Source: CAZMGV01 sp964621525 [NCBI: uncultured bacterium]
Lineage (GTDB): Bacteria; JAGRBM01
Direction of reading: 5' to 3'
DNA: 43,845 bases
NCBI GenBank assembly: GCA_964621525.1
Contig: CAZUMS010000033.1
Location: forward strand, 1-43,845
Shown: in pieces, positions 17,508 to 25,594 of the stretch
Layout: each line of letters starts with the position of its first letter
Position numbering within the stretch: the first letter of the stretch is position 1
Made by a program: the position numbers and the translations under genes
Notes under the pieces: generated by a model
What the model was told of the DNA's origin: nothing
Databases searched by the model: none
What the model saw: only the letters and a program-made list of their open reading frames with translations

Positions 17508-18065
17508 TCAGCGGCCCGCCGCCCGGTCCTCCGCGATCGACTTGCAGCTCGATGCGTAAATGCCCGGATCGAGGCCCTTCTCGCTCCGGCAGTCGCAGTT
17601 CATTTCCAGCACCGCCCGGCACGCCTCGACCACACTGGGCCGGATGTCGTCGCGGACGCCCGCAAGGTCTTTGGGCGGCAGCGAGACGCCGACCCTCACC
17701 TCGCGCCGCAGGTCCGGGCAGGAGGAGCTGAACTGGTAGAAGAACTCCACCCGGTCGCTGCCGCAGGTCATCATCCCCCGGCGGCCGTCGATCCGGAGAC
17801 CCGTCTCCTCCAGCGGGGTGAAGGTCTGGGCGACTTCTTCGGGCACCGGTATCCCCTGGCAGTAGCCGATGGCTGCTCCCGCAGTCCGCTCGATCTGGAC
17901 GCCAACCCGGTTGCACAGGTCGATGGAGGGTTTGGTGTCGATCCGCATCTGGGCCAGATAGACCGCGAACCCGGCGAAGGCGGCGAATACGAATCCCCCG
18001 ACCAGCATGAACTTGCGTCCGCTGACGAGCGAGGGATCGTTGGGTGGTGTGGCGGCTTCGTTCAT
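17508..18065 (-). CDS. membrane-anchored extracytoplasmic protein, unknown function
   Basis: 185 residues from the ATG at 18065; a TTG 36 bases further upstream at 18101 is in frame, but its purine-rich AGGGAG is too close to it. A single membrane helix (KFMLVGGFVFAAFAGFAVYLA, near residue 20-40) is followed by an outer domain of about 140 residues holding seven cysteines, including a late MNCDCRS, which suggests disulfides. No family is recognised. It lies after the secreted protein gene ending at 18114 and probably shares its transcript. Confidence 0.6.
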   Translation of the reverse strand: MNEAATPPNDPSLVSGRKFMLVGGFVFAAFAGFAVYLAQMRIDTKPSIDLCNRVGVQIERTAGAAIGYCQGIPVPEEVAQTFTPLEETGLRIDGRRGMMTCGSDRVEFFYQFSSSCPDLRREVRVGVSLPPKDLAGVRDDIRPSVVEACRAVLEMNCDCRSEKGLDPGIYASSCKSIAEDRAAGR

Positions 18066-18113
18066 GGTGCTGACCGCCGGCCGCTGCGGGACCGGCGGCA
18101 AACTCCCTAGCCG

Positions 18114-19595
18114 TTACTTCGACGAATACACAAGCGGATTGTCGTAGATGTCGAGGTACTGCTTCTCGTCTCCCGGCTTGTACGGATAGGCGAGATACTG
18201 GTAGAACGCGACGTTGTACTTGCCCTTGGGGAATGTGAGCAGGTCCACGTCGTAGCCGACATAGTGGAATCCCCTCTCGTTTTCGGGCGGATCGTCCCGG
18301 TCGCCGTCATCCACGAACCGGAAGTCCATGGTCGTGCCCTTCTTCACCAGCTCGTCGTCCATGATGAACCGGGCGATGATCCCGGTCTCGTCCTCTTCCT
18401 TGTAGACCACGAACCAGGGACGGTTGCGGCTGTTGGCGGCGGCAGCGGCGGTTTCCTCGGGTGTCATCTTGCCGTCGATCACGAACGGCTTCTCCAGCCC
18501 CGCCGTGGAAACCTTGGAACCGTAGACGGTCTTGCGGAGATCGACGCCGCCCGTGAACATCGACCCCTCGCGCAGGGTGTATTTCGGATTGAACGGGTTG
18601 AACACCTCGGTGGGGCCCTGGAGCTGGTTCTCGTAGAACTTGAAGTAGACGATCGCCTTCGGGAAGAACGGCAGCTTGATACCGCCGATAATGATCCAGA
18701 AGACGTTGCGCCGGATGACGCGCACCGGGCCGTCCACGTATCCCACGGTAAAGCTCTTCACGTTGTTCTCGTCGAAGTTGAGCGCGAAGAACATGATCGG
18801 CTTGATCGTGATCCGCAGCTTGAACCGGTCGAGCACGTTCGGGAGCAGCTTGCCGCCCTCCTTCTGGTTCTTGGGGACGATCTTCTCGAGGATCAGCGGC
18901 TTGTTGTCCACGAAATCCATGACCGCGAACCGGCTTTCAACGGTGTCGGTCTTCGCGTTGTACGTCAGATAATCCACCGGTGAGAGCGGCGGCGGCGCGG
19001 TCTGGAAGGCGGCGACGTATACCCAGGCCACGGTCCCGTCGAGCGGGTTCTTCACCGTCACCTCGACGGTATCGGCTCCGGCCGGATATTCGGCCGAAGC
19101 CGCCCGGTCGCCCGCATCGTGCACCATGAAGGCGATCTCGTCGTTGTAATCGAATTCGTCGCTCTTCTCGATCCATTCGGCCCGGCGCTTTTTCTTTTCG
19201 AACTCGGCCTGCTTCAGCTTGCCCGACTTCACGTCCCTGAGGAGATCCTGCTCGTCGTCCTTGAACTCCTCGAGCCGGTCCTTGTGCCGCTCTTCTTCGC
19301 TGCGGGTATCCCAGTTCGTCTCGTCAATCACGGCTTTTGTCATGGAAGCGGTGGGGATGATGTAAACGCCGTCCGGATCCAGCTTGTCGATCTGGAACGG
19401 GATTGCCTCGAGCCTGCCGCTCTTTTTCGACAGCACCCGGAGGGATGAGATCTTCCGGTTCCAGACCTTGAGCAGCACCTCGCCCTGGAGCACCACCGGG
19501 TCGGCCGACCGGGTGAGCGTCCGCGTCTGGGCGGAGGCGGTGAAAGGCAGCGCCGCCACGGCGGCGGCCAGTGCGAAAACCTTGAGAGCGTTCAT
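18114..19595 (-). CDS. large secreted protein, unknown function
   Basis: 493 residues from the ATG at 19595; an open frame continues upstream, but this ATG gives a textbook signal peptide (MNALKVFALAAAVAALPFTA, cleavage after ASA). Residues about 95-145 are highly charged and predicted helical (EEERHKDRLEEFKDDEQ and a KKKRRAEW segment). The remainder is strand-rich with repeated phrases such as AVMDFVDNKPLI and DYDV-type turns; the end has many Tyr and Asp. No catalytic motif or known family is recognised. It may be an outer-surface or periplasmic beta protein. The gene is followed by the small membrane-anchored protein at 17508. Confidence 0.75.
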   Translation of the reverse strand: MNALKVFALAAAVAALPFTASAQTRTLTRSADPVVLQGEVLLKVWNRKISSLRVLSKKSGRLEAIPFQIDKLDPDGVYIIPTASMTKAVIDETNWDTRSEEERHKDRLEEFKDDEQDLLRDVKSGKLKQAEFEKKKRRAEWIEKSDEFDYNDEIAFMVHDAGDRAASAEYPAGADTVEVTVKNPLDGTVAWVYVAAFQTAPPPLSPVDYLTYNAKTDTVESRFAVMDFVDNKPLILEKIVPKNQKEGGKLLPNVLDRFKLRITIKPIMFFALNFDENNVKSFTVGYVDGPVRVIRRNVFWIIIGGIKLPFFPKAIVYFKFYENQLQGPTEVFNPFNPKYTLREGSMFTGGVDLRKTVYGSKVSTAGLEKPFVIDGKMTPEETAAAAANSRNRPWFVVYKEEDETGIIARFIMDDELVKKGTTMDFRFVDDGDRDDPPENERGFHYVGYDVDLLTFPKGKYNVAFYQYLAYPYKPGDEKQYLDIYDNPLVYSSK

Positions 19596-19775
19596 GTATC
19601 CCAACCCCGTACAGCTGGCGGGGCGCGTCCGGCCGGCTCCCCGGCCGGCGTCGTTCCCGGCTAAATTTCCCGTCAACTGAAGTGGGTCATCAATAGCACA
19701 CCGTTTTGCCGCCGGGAAAGAAGGCGTGTCAGGATGCGTCATGCGGGAGAGAATCCCGCCGGGAGACGAGTTCGA

Positions 19776-20027
19776 GTGAAAGTACAGGCCAGCTACTACG
19801 CCATGCTCCGGGAGATCGCCGGGATCGACCACGACTTCTACGACCTGCCGGACGGTTCGACCGTGGAGGCCCTCATGGCCGCCGTCGCAGCCCGGCACCC
19901 CGGCATCGGAGAACGGCGCAAGCACCTCGCCGTCGTTTCCGGGAGCGCTTATGTGAATTCCGGCTACCGGCTGTCGGAGGGAGAGGACATCTCGCTCATT
20001 CCTCCGGTTTCGGGAGGCCGCCCATGA
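19776..20027 (+). CDS. moaD: molybdopterin synthase sulfur-carrier subunit MoaD
   Basis: 83 residues from a GTG with GGGAGA nine bases before it; an ATG at 19734 is in frame but gives an atypical basic extension. The ubiquitin-like fold shows in VKVQASYYAMLREIAGI, LPDGSTVEALMAAV and the closing EGEDISLIPPVSGG. MoaD is normally thiocarboxylated on a terminal glycine and donates sulfur to precursor Z. Here the diglycine is followed by Arg-Pro before the stop, so the tail must be trimmed or the protein is inactive. The stop overlaps the moaE start (ATGA). Confidence 0.85.
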   Translation: MKVQASYYAMLREIAGIDHDFYDLPDGSTVEALMAAVAARHPGIGERRKHLAVVSGSAYVNSGYRLSEGEDISLIPPVSGGRP

Positions 20028-20461
20028 GCCGCCTCACGACCGAGGTCCTATCGGTGGACCGCCTCGTCCACGAAGTCGGCACGCCCGAAAGCGGGGCCGT
20101 GGCGACGTTCCTCGGCGTCGTGAGAAACCATCACGGGGGGCGTGGAGTCCTCAGGCTCGTTTATGAGGCGAAGCCCGGCATGGCGCAGAAGATCATGGAC
20201 GAGCTCGAGGCCGAGGCCGTGCGCCGGTTCGGCGTCTCCCGCTGCCGCATCGAGCACCGGATCGGGGAACTCGGGATCGGCGAGGCGTCGGTCGCCATCG
20301 CCGTGAGCTCGCCCCACCGCGCGGACGCGATCCGGGCGTGTGAGTGGGCGATCAATACCCTCAAGGAGACGGTGCCGATCTGGAAGAAGGAGTTCTTCTC
20401 GGACGGAACGGTGGAATGGGTCGAGGGCTGCGCGGCGAAACCGGTCCCGAAGGCGGACTGA
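20024..20461 (+). CDS. moaE: molybdopterin synthase catalytic subunit MoaE
   Basis: 145 residues. Features of MoaE are present: GAVATFLGVVRNHHGG (the arginine contacts the substrate), LVYEAKPGMA, CRIEHRIGELGIGEASVAIAV, SPHRADAIRACEWAI and KETVPIWKKEFFSDG with the catalytic lysines. The enzyme converts precursor Z to molybdopterin with MoaD as sulfur donor. It overlaps moaD by four bases and ends six bases before the stop of the convergent gene at 20467. No other moa or mob gene is nearby. Confidence 0.93.
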   Translation: MSRLTTEVLSVDRLVHEVGTPESGAVATFLGVVRNHHGGRGVLRLVYEAKPGMAQKIMDELEAEAVRRFGVSRCRIEHRIGELGIGEASVAIAVSSPHRADAIRACEWAINTLKETVPIWKKEFFSDGTVEWVEGCAAKPVPKAD

Positions 20462-20466
20462 ACGGT

Positions 20467-20979
20467 TCAGAGCTGCATCAGCCGGATGACGGCTTTGGCG
20501 ACCTCGAAGTCGATTACCTCGTCTCCGGAGTTCACCGGATAGGAAGCCTTGTCGAACCGGATCGGCCCCTTGGGCTCCGGCGGGAGCAGGGAGAGGTGAA
20601 GGATCCGTTCGTTGTCCCGGCTCTCCAGCTCTCCGTAGACCACTTTCGACGCCCCGATCCGCTTGCCGAGCGCCATGAGATTTCCGGTGGAGCGGTCCTC
20701 CATCGCCTTCCTGAACTCGTCTACCTTCATGGTCACGGCAAGGTCGTCCGGCGAGTAGAGCTTTTCAAACTTGAGCCCTTCGAGGACCCGGACGAGTCCG
20801 GCGCGGGCGCCACGAGCGGCGGCCGCGAGATCCGGCGACCTCGGGTGGACGTACATCACGAGCAGTCTGGTCTTTGCAGGCTCCAGCGCCCGCACCGGCG
20901 CAGGAACGGCGGCGGCGAGGATTACGGCAGCCGCCATAACCGCCGCCGCGAACGGGTCAGTGAGCCGCCGGCTTCGCAT
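20467..20979 (-). CDS. secreted protein, unknown function
   Basis: 170 residues with a signal peptide (MRSRRLTDPF, then AAAVMAAAVILAAAVPAPVRA). The mature part starts KTRLLVMYVHPRSPDL and contains a GKRIGASKVVYGELESRDNERILHLSLL element, the helix-turn-strand seen in several periplasmic proteins that modify or sense envelope components (FlgO- or CsgG-like). This is only a resemblance. It overlaps the preceding small gene by 23 bases, so translation is probably coupled. Confidence 0.65.
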   Translation of the reverse strand: MRSRRLTDPFAAAVMAAAVILAAAVPAPVRALEPAKTRLLVMYVHPRSPDLAAAARGARAGLVRVLEGLKFEKLYSPDDLAVTMKVDEFRKAMEDRSTGNLMALGKRIGASKVVYGELESRDNERILHLSLLPPEPKGPIRFDKASYPVNSGDEVIDFEVAKAVIRLMQL

Positions 20980-21214
20980 AGTCGGGCGAATCGGGAGCGG
21001 GCTCGTAGCCGTCGTTATTCTCCCGGCAGATCTTGCAGAGCATCATGCTGGTGGGCCCGGCCTTGTCCGGGTTCGTGCAGCGGAAGATCATCGCGTTCAT
21101 CCGGTCGGTGCCGGTCGTGTTTTCGGGGAGCGCGGCAACAGCCGCCTCGTCGCGTTCCTTCCACTTGCATTTGCGGGCGTCGTGGCCAGCACCCTTGGGA
21201 CGAAGTTCCGCCAT
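20957..21214 (-). CDS. small cysteine-containing protein, unknown function
   Basis: 85 residues, acid and basic residues mixed, no signal peptide. Four cysteines: one at KCKW near residue 16, one at FRCTN near 46, and a CKIC pair near 60, which could bind zinc or form a small iron site. The ATG at 21214 has a strong AGGAGA site 7 bases upstream, which supports it as a real gene. The stop falls 23 bases inside the next gene. Confidence 0.65.
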   Translation of the reverse strand: MAELRPKGAGHDARKCKWKERDEAAVAALPENTTGTDRMNAMIFRCTNPDKAGPTSMMLCKICRENNDGYEPAPDSPDYAKPAAH

Positions 21215-21248
21215 GAATAGTCTCCTGTCCCTTTAGATACCGGCTCCC

Positions 21249-21566
21249 TCACGGCTCCGCAAGCCGGTCGAGCTCTGCCGGGCCCGTGCCCTCGATCCGG
21301 AGCCGCTTGTCCCGGGATTTTTCGCCGCTCTCCAGCGTCACGGCCTGCCGCCGGAGGCCGAGCGCCCCCGCAACCAGTTCCGTCAGTTCATCGTTCGCAC
21401 GGCCGTCCAGAGGCGGCGACTTTAGCGATACCTTCAGCGCCGGACCGTCCGGCAGCGGGTGAACGCCCGCGATCCCGGCCCTTTTGGCCCGGGGCTGGAC
21501 ATGAACGTGAAGGTAGTGGACTCCGGGGGGCCCCGGCGTCCAGGGACGGTCCCGGACCCGTGTCAT
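21249..21566 (-). CDS. DUF167 (YggU) family protein
   Basis: 105 residues. The family signature is clear: LHVHVQPRAKRAGIAGV, ALKVSLKSPPLDGRANDELTELVAGALGL and VTLESGEKSRDKRLRIEG. These are small cytoplasmic proteins of unknown biochemistry, widely found beside yggS, proC and yggT. Its ATG overlaps the divIVA stop (ATGA), so it is the last gene of that operon. Confidence 0.9.
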   Translation of the reverse strand: MTRVRDRPWTPGPPGVHYLHVHVQPRAKRAGIAGVHPLPDGPALKVSLKSPPLDGRANDELTELVAGALGLRRQAVTLESGEKSRDKRLRIEGTGPAELDRLAEP

Positions 21567-22066
21567 TCGCCCTTCTTGATGAAGGCGACTTTCCTCTCGA
21601 CGGCGGCGCGCTCGTTCTCGGCAACCGTGCCCGCCTCGAGGAGCTTCGTGTGCAGCTCGATTTCGGACCGGAGGTGGTTCTCGAACTGGAGCCGGAGCCG
21701 CTTCAGCTCCTGGATCTGCTGCTGGAGGTCGGCGACGCGGTTGTGGGCGTCCTTCACCAGCGCATCGGCCTTGAGCTCCGCCTCGGCGATGAGCAGTTCG
21801 GACTGTTTCTGGGCGTTGCGGCGCATCTCCTCGACCGCCCGCTGGGCCGTCACGAGGGTATCCTTCAGGATCTGCTCGCGGTTTCTGTGCTGCTGGATCT
21901 CCTGATCCTGCCGCGACATCTGGTCGCGCATGGAGTTGTTCTCGCGCACGGCGTCGGCGTAGGCGGACGATACCGCCTCTAGGAAATTCCTGACTTCCTG
22001 TTCGCTGTAGCCGCGAAAGGTCCGGTTAAAGACCTTCTGCTGGATCTCCATCGGAGAGAGTTTCAT
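21563..22066 (-). CDS. DivIVA domain protein
   Basis: 167 residues. The N-terminal lipid-binding part is standard (MKLSPMEIQQKVFNRTFRGYSEQEVRNFLE, with the FRGY turn and VRNFL), followed by a coiled coil from about residue 30 to 155. DivIVA proteins bind curved membrane at poles and septa and recruit growth or signalling partners; in Gram-negative lineages this short form is common in the proC-yggS neighbourhood with an undefined role. A GAGGTGA site precedes the ATG. Confidence 0.9.
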   Translation of the reverse strand: MKLSPMEIQQKVFNRTFRGYSEQEVRNFLEAVSSAYADAVRENNSMRDQMSRQDQEIQQHRNREQILKDTLVTAQRAVEEMRRNAQKQSELLIAEAELKADALVKDAHNRVADLQQQIQELKRLRLQFENHLRSEIELHTKLLEAGTVAENERAAVERKVAFIKKGE

Positions 22067-22129
22067 CTGCCATCACCTCACACCCGCCGGAACTCCGGCC
22101 GGGCCAAACCCTTGAATCAGGAAGCGCCT

Positions 22130-22969
22130 TCAGCGCCCCTTCTTCCCCTTTGCCAGTGTAGCGGTACCCGGAGCTGCGCCCAACTGGCGCGACCGCTCCG
22201 TGGCCGCACGGACCGCCTCGATGAAGGCCGCCCGCATGCCGCGGAGCTCGAGCTGCTCAAGGCCCGCGATCGTCGTGCCGCCGGGGGACGTCACCTGGTC
22301 CTTGAGCTGCGCCGGGTGCTTGCCCGACTCCAGAACCATCTTTGCCGCCCCGAGTACGGTCTGCGCGGCGAGCTGGGTCGCCACCTCGCGGCCGAGGCCC
22401 ATGAGGACGCCGCCGTCCGACAGCGCCTCGATCATCTCGAACACGTAAGCCGGACCTGAACCCGAAAGTCCCGTCACGGCGTCGAGATCGGATTCCTTCC
22501 CGCACTCCATCACACGGCCCACGGAGGAGAGCCACTCGCGGATGCGCTTGCGCTCGGCGGCAGCCACGTCAGCAGAAAAATAGACCGCCGACGCTCCCTC
22601 CCCCACCAGTGCCGGGGTGTTGGGCATCACGCGGGCGATGCCACCCTGAAAATATCCCTTGAGTGTCCCCACCGTGGCGCCGGCCAGGATCGAGACGACC
22701 GTGCGCTTGCCCATGACGCGGCCGTAGGCAGGCCCCGCCTCCGGGAGCGATTGCGGCTTTACGGCGAGAAGCAGCACCTCGGCATCCTTCGCGCCCGCCG
22801 GATCGTCCGTCACCTTCACACCGAACTGCCTTTTCAGCTCGTCGCGGCGCGCGGCGAGTGGTTCGATCACGACGATGGCGGACGGGGCCAGCGTCTTCGA
22901 CCGGATCAGTCCGTTCGCCAGGGCTCCGCCCATGGCGCCGCCGCCGGCTATGGCCAGTTTGAGGGACAC
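22130..22969 (-). CDS. proC: pyrroline-5-carboxylate reductase
   Basis: 279 residues from the GTG at 22969, chosen because it has AAAGGCGG upstream and places the nucleotide-binding motif at the very start (LKLAIAGGGAMGGALANGL); a TTG ten codons earlier is possible. Typical features: LLLAVKPQSLPE, RVMPNTPALVGEGASAVYF, SGSGPAYVFEMIEALSDGGV and TSPGGTTIAGLEQLE. It reduces pyrroline-5-carboxylate to proline with NAD(P)H. It lies 75 bases after yggS and 63 bases before divIVA. Confidence 0.95.
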   Translation of the reverse strand: MSLKLAIAGGGAMGGALANGLIRSKTLAPSAIVVIEPLAARRDELKRQFGVKVTDDPAGAKDAEVLLLAVKPQSLPEAGPAYGRVMGKRTVVSILAGATVGTLKGYFQGGIARVMPNTPALVGEGASAVYFSADVAAAERKRIREWLSSVGRVMECGKESDLDAVTGLSGSGPAYVFEMIEALSDGGVLMGLGREVATQLAAQTVLGAAKMVLESGKHPAQLKDQVTSPGGTTIAGLEQLELRGMRAAFIEAVRAATERSRQLGAAPGTATLAKGKKGR

Positions 22970-23044
22970 GCGAACATCCGCCTTTCCAGACGAAACCAAT
23001 ACACCGTCAATCTATAGCGTGGGACAGAAGGAACCGAAGGACAC

Positions 23045-23746
23045 TTACGCTTCCGCCGGGGCCTTCGGAGGGCGCGGCCCGAATATGGCCGTTCCGATCC
23101 GGATGTGGGTGGCGCCTTCGGCGATCGCTACCCGGTAATCCTCCGACATTCCCATCGAAAGCACCGGCGGCGACCCGTCCATGATGCACGCCCCGGAGAG
23201 TTCTTTCAAGCGCCGGAACACGGGCCGGGCTGTTTCGGCATCGCCTTCCAGCGGTCCCATGCACATGAGGCCCCGCAGAATCACGGTTCCCGCGTGGCGG
23301 CGGCTCACTTCAATAAGCCGGGGAAGATCCTTCTCGGGAGCGCCGGTTTTCTTCGGGTCTCCGGAGAGATTCAGCTCCAGCAGGATTTCCTGCCGGACCC
23401 CCTGCTTCTCCGCCTGCCGGGCGAGCACGTCGATGAGACCGGTGGACGAGACCGAATGGATGAGCGCCACCCGGCCCACGAGAAAGCGGGCCTTGTTCGA
23501 CTGGAGGTGGCCCGTGAAATGCCACCGGACACCGGCGTCCGCGAGGTCTTCGGACTTGCGGATCCACTCCTGCACGTAGTTCTCGCCGAAATCGAGGAGG
23601 CCCGCCGCCACGGCCTCGCGAACGGCCTCGGGCGGATGGAACTTGGACACGCCGATGAGCGTGATCTCCGACGGATCGCGGCCGCAGTCGCGGCAGGCGG
23701 ATTCGATACCCGCGCGGACGGCGGCGAGGCGTTCGGCGAGGCTCAT
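23045..23746 (-). CDS. yggS: YggS family PLP-homeostasis protein
   Basis: 233 residues from the ATG at 23746, which overlaps the maf stop (ATGA). Single-domain alanine-racemase-like barrel: EITLIGVSKFHPPEAVREAV carries the PLP lysine near residue 36, then FGENYVQEW, WHFTGHLQSNKARFL, HSVSSTGLIDVL, and LSMGMSEDYRVAIAEGATHIRIGTAIFG at the phosphate-binding end. It binds and balances PLP rather than acting as an enzyme. Confidence 0.95.
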   Translation of the reverse strand: MSLAERLAAVRAGIESACRDCGRDPSEITLIGVSKFHPPEAVREAVAAGLLDFGENYVQEWIRKSEDLADAGVRWHFTGHLQSNKARFLVGRVALIHSVSSTGLIDVLARQAEKQGVRQEILLELNLSGDPKKTGAPEKDLPRLIEVSRRHAGTVILRGLMCMGPLEGDAETARPVFRRLKELSGACIMDGSPPVLSMGMSEDYRVAIAEGATHIRIGTAIFGPRPPKAPAEA

Positions 23747-24327
23747 GGCCGGGCCTCCGGAGCGATGCCGAAGGAGGCGAGCATCCGCATCGTCTCGGGC
23801 ATCGGCAGGCCGATGACGTTCGTGTAGGAACCGGTGATCTTCTCGATCAGGAACGCCCCGGTCCCCTGAATCGCGTAGGCGCCCGCCTTGTCCATGGGCT
23901 CTCCCGTCTTCACGTAGGCTTCGAGGACCGCCCTCGGGTGGTCCAGGAACTTCACCCGCGTGCGCACCGCCTTCACGGAGGTCCGCGCGCCGTCCGACAC
24001 GGCGACGGCGGTGAAGACCTCGTGTTCCCGTCCGCACAGCTCCCTCAGGATCCGGACGGCGTGCGCCTCGTTCGCCGGTTTCTGGAGCACCCGGCTCCCC
24101 AGAACGACAGTCGTGTCGGCAGCGAGCACCACATGGCCTTGAGCCCCGTGGCGGCGGATCACGGCAAGGGCCTTCTCCCGGGAGAGCCGCTTCACCATCT
24201 CGAGGGGCGTCTCCGTGCGGCGGAACCGTTCCTCGATATCCGGCGTCAGGATCCGGAACCGGTATCCCGCCGAACCGAGCAGTTCCCGGCGGCGGGGGGA
24301 CGATGAAGCGAGCAGGAATTCACGCAT
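23743..24327 (-). CDS. maf: Maf family nucleotide pyrophosphatase
   Basis: 194 residues. Signature motifs: LLASSSPRRRELLGSAGY at the start, SREKALAV, VLAADTTVVLGSRVLQKPAN with the catalytic aspartate, and KAGAYAIQGTGAFLIEKITG near the end. Maf proteins hydrolyse non-canonical or UTP/dTTP-type nucleoside triphosphates; dTTP/UTP against modified-nucleotide specificity is not resolved here. First gene of the maf-yggS-proC-divIVA-DUF167 run. Confidence 0.94.
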   Translation of the reverse strand: MREFLLASSSPRRRELLGSAGYRFRILTPDIEERFRRTETPLEMVKRLSREKALAVIRRHGAQGHVVLAADTTVVLGSRVLQKPANEAHAVRILRELCGREHEVFTAVAVSDGARTSVKAVRTRVKFLDHPRAVLEAYVKTGEPMDKAGAYAIQGTGAFLIEKITGSYTNVIGLPMPETMRMLASFGIAPEARP

Positions 24328-24375
24328 GGGAAAGGCGTATAGCAGGTCCGCCGGGCGGTGTCGCGGGAGGGGCGA

Positions 24376-25557
24376 TTACCTCCCGGCGAGGGAGGCCACG
24401 AGCCTGATGAACGCTTCGGCGTCGTAGGGTTTCTGGACGTAGGTGACGCCGTCGTCCACGGAAGTGTTCGACCGGTCGTTTCCGGTAATCAGGATCGCCG
24501 GAAGTCCGCTGCGGATCTTGCGGGCCATGGAGATCACCTCCGACCCCGTGAGGCCCGGCATGGTTTCGTCGGCAATCAGCACGTCAAACCGTTGCGGGGC
24601 TGCCTGGAAGATCTGGAGCGCCTCGAGACCGTCACGCGCCAGCTTCACCGAGTGACCGAACTTCTCCAGCAGCCGCGCCCCGAGCAGGCGGTTCGCCTCG
24701 TCGTCATCGGCAAGGAGCACGCTCACCCGCGCCCCCTGAACGCCGGAGCTGCCGCCGGTTCCGGCGGCGGCGGGCTGCACGGTGTCCGGCGGCGGCAGCA
24801 CCGCCGCCGTCTTCCCGGCCGGGAACTCGGCCCAGAACTCCGCGCCGGTTTCCGGCTGCGCGGGCGCAAGCCGGAGGAGTCCCCCCTGGTCCTTCATCAG
24901 CCGGTACGCCCGGCAGAGGCCGAAACCCGCACCCTTCACCCCCTGCCGCGTCGAAAACAGGGGATCGAAGATGAACTTGCGGTACTGCTCGGAAATGCCG
25001 GTGCCGGTGTCACTCACCGACAGCCGGGCCACCGGGAGGCCGTCCGCCCCTGCGGCTGCCGACACGGAAAGCGCGAGCGTCCCTGCCCCGCCCATGGCTT
25101 CGGCTGCGTTGTCGGCGAGTGCGTTCATCACCTGCGAGAACAGCATCTCGTCCACCCGGATCTCGAGGGGCGCATCGGAGGGAACGAACTTCACCTCGAT
25201 GCCGGGCGGAAGGCGTTTCTTCATGGCCTCGGCCGCCTGCGCCGCGAGCGCGTTAGCCTCGGCCCCCATGAAAGCCGGAGAGCCCGGCCGTGCGAAACTC
25301 ATGAGCGCCGTGGTGAGTTCCGCCCCGCGTTTCGTGGAACGATCGATGAGGTCCACCAGTTCCGCCGTCTCAGCCGAAAGGCCGCCGGTCATCTTGAGGA
25401 GCGCCGCCGTGTTCATGATCGAGTTCATGACGTTGTTGAACTCGTGGGCGATCCGTCCGGCGAAGACGGACAGGCTTTCCATCCGGTCTTCGAGACCGGA
25501 CTCGGGGGACGCGGACCTTCCGTCCGCCCCTTCGCCGCTCTTTCCCTGATCGCTCAT
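24376..25557 (-). CDS. soluble hybrid histidine kinase with C-terminal receiver
   Basis: 393 residues from the ATG at 25557; longer in-frame starts would overlap the opposite gene. No sensor domain or membrane helix precedes the H-box (FAGRIAHEFNNVMNSIMN, histidine near residue 40). The ATPase part has the N-box NALADNAAEAM, DTGTGISEQYRKFIFDPLFS and GAGFGLCRAYRLM. After a proline-rich linker comes a receiver (about 275-390) with LLADDDEANR, acceptor aspartate in VLIADETMPG and lysine in VQKPYD. Input must come through another protein. No response regulator is next door. It diverges from the TldD gene with only 37 bases between the starts. Confidence 0.9.
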   Translation of the reverse strand: MSDQGKSGEGADGRSASPESGLEDRMESLSVFAGRIAHEFNNVMNSIMNTAALLKMTGGLSAETAELVDLIDRSTKRGAELTTALMSFARPGSPAFMGAEANALAAQAAEAMKKRLPPGIEVKFVPSDAPLEIRVDEMLFSQVMNALADNAAEAMGGAGTLALSVSAAAGADGLPVARLSVSDTGTGISEQYRKFIFDPLFSTRQGVKGAGFGLCRAYRLMKDQGGLLRLAPAQPETGAEFWAEFPAGKTAAVLPPPDTVQPAAAGTGGSSGVQGARVSVLLADDDEANRLLGARLLEKFGHSVKLARDGLEALQIFQAAPQRFDVLIADETMPGLTGSEVISMARKIRSGLPAILITGNDRSNTSVDDGVTYVQKPYDAEAFIRLVASLAGR

Positions 25558-25594
25558 GGCGTCTTTGGGAATTTTCTTCTCTATACTGCCGCCG

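Noticed and set aside
15898-17559. A plus-strand open frame of about 550 codons
   Set aside because: Fully antisense to the NtrC-type regulator, which has all expected motifs. No evidence for independent coding.
18066-18101. TTG start for the gene ending at 17508
   Set aside because: The purine-rich AGGGAG lies one base before the codon, too close; the ATG at 18065 is preferred, though not proven.
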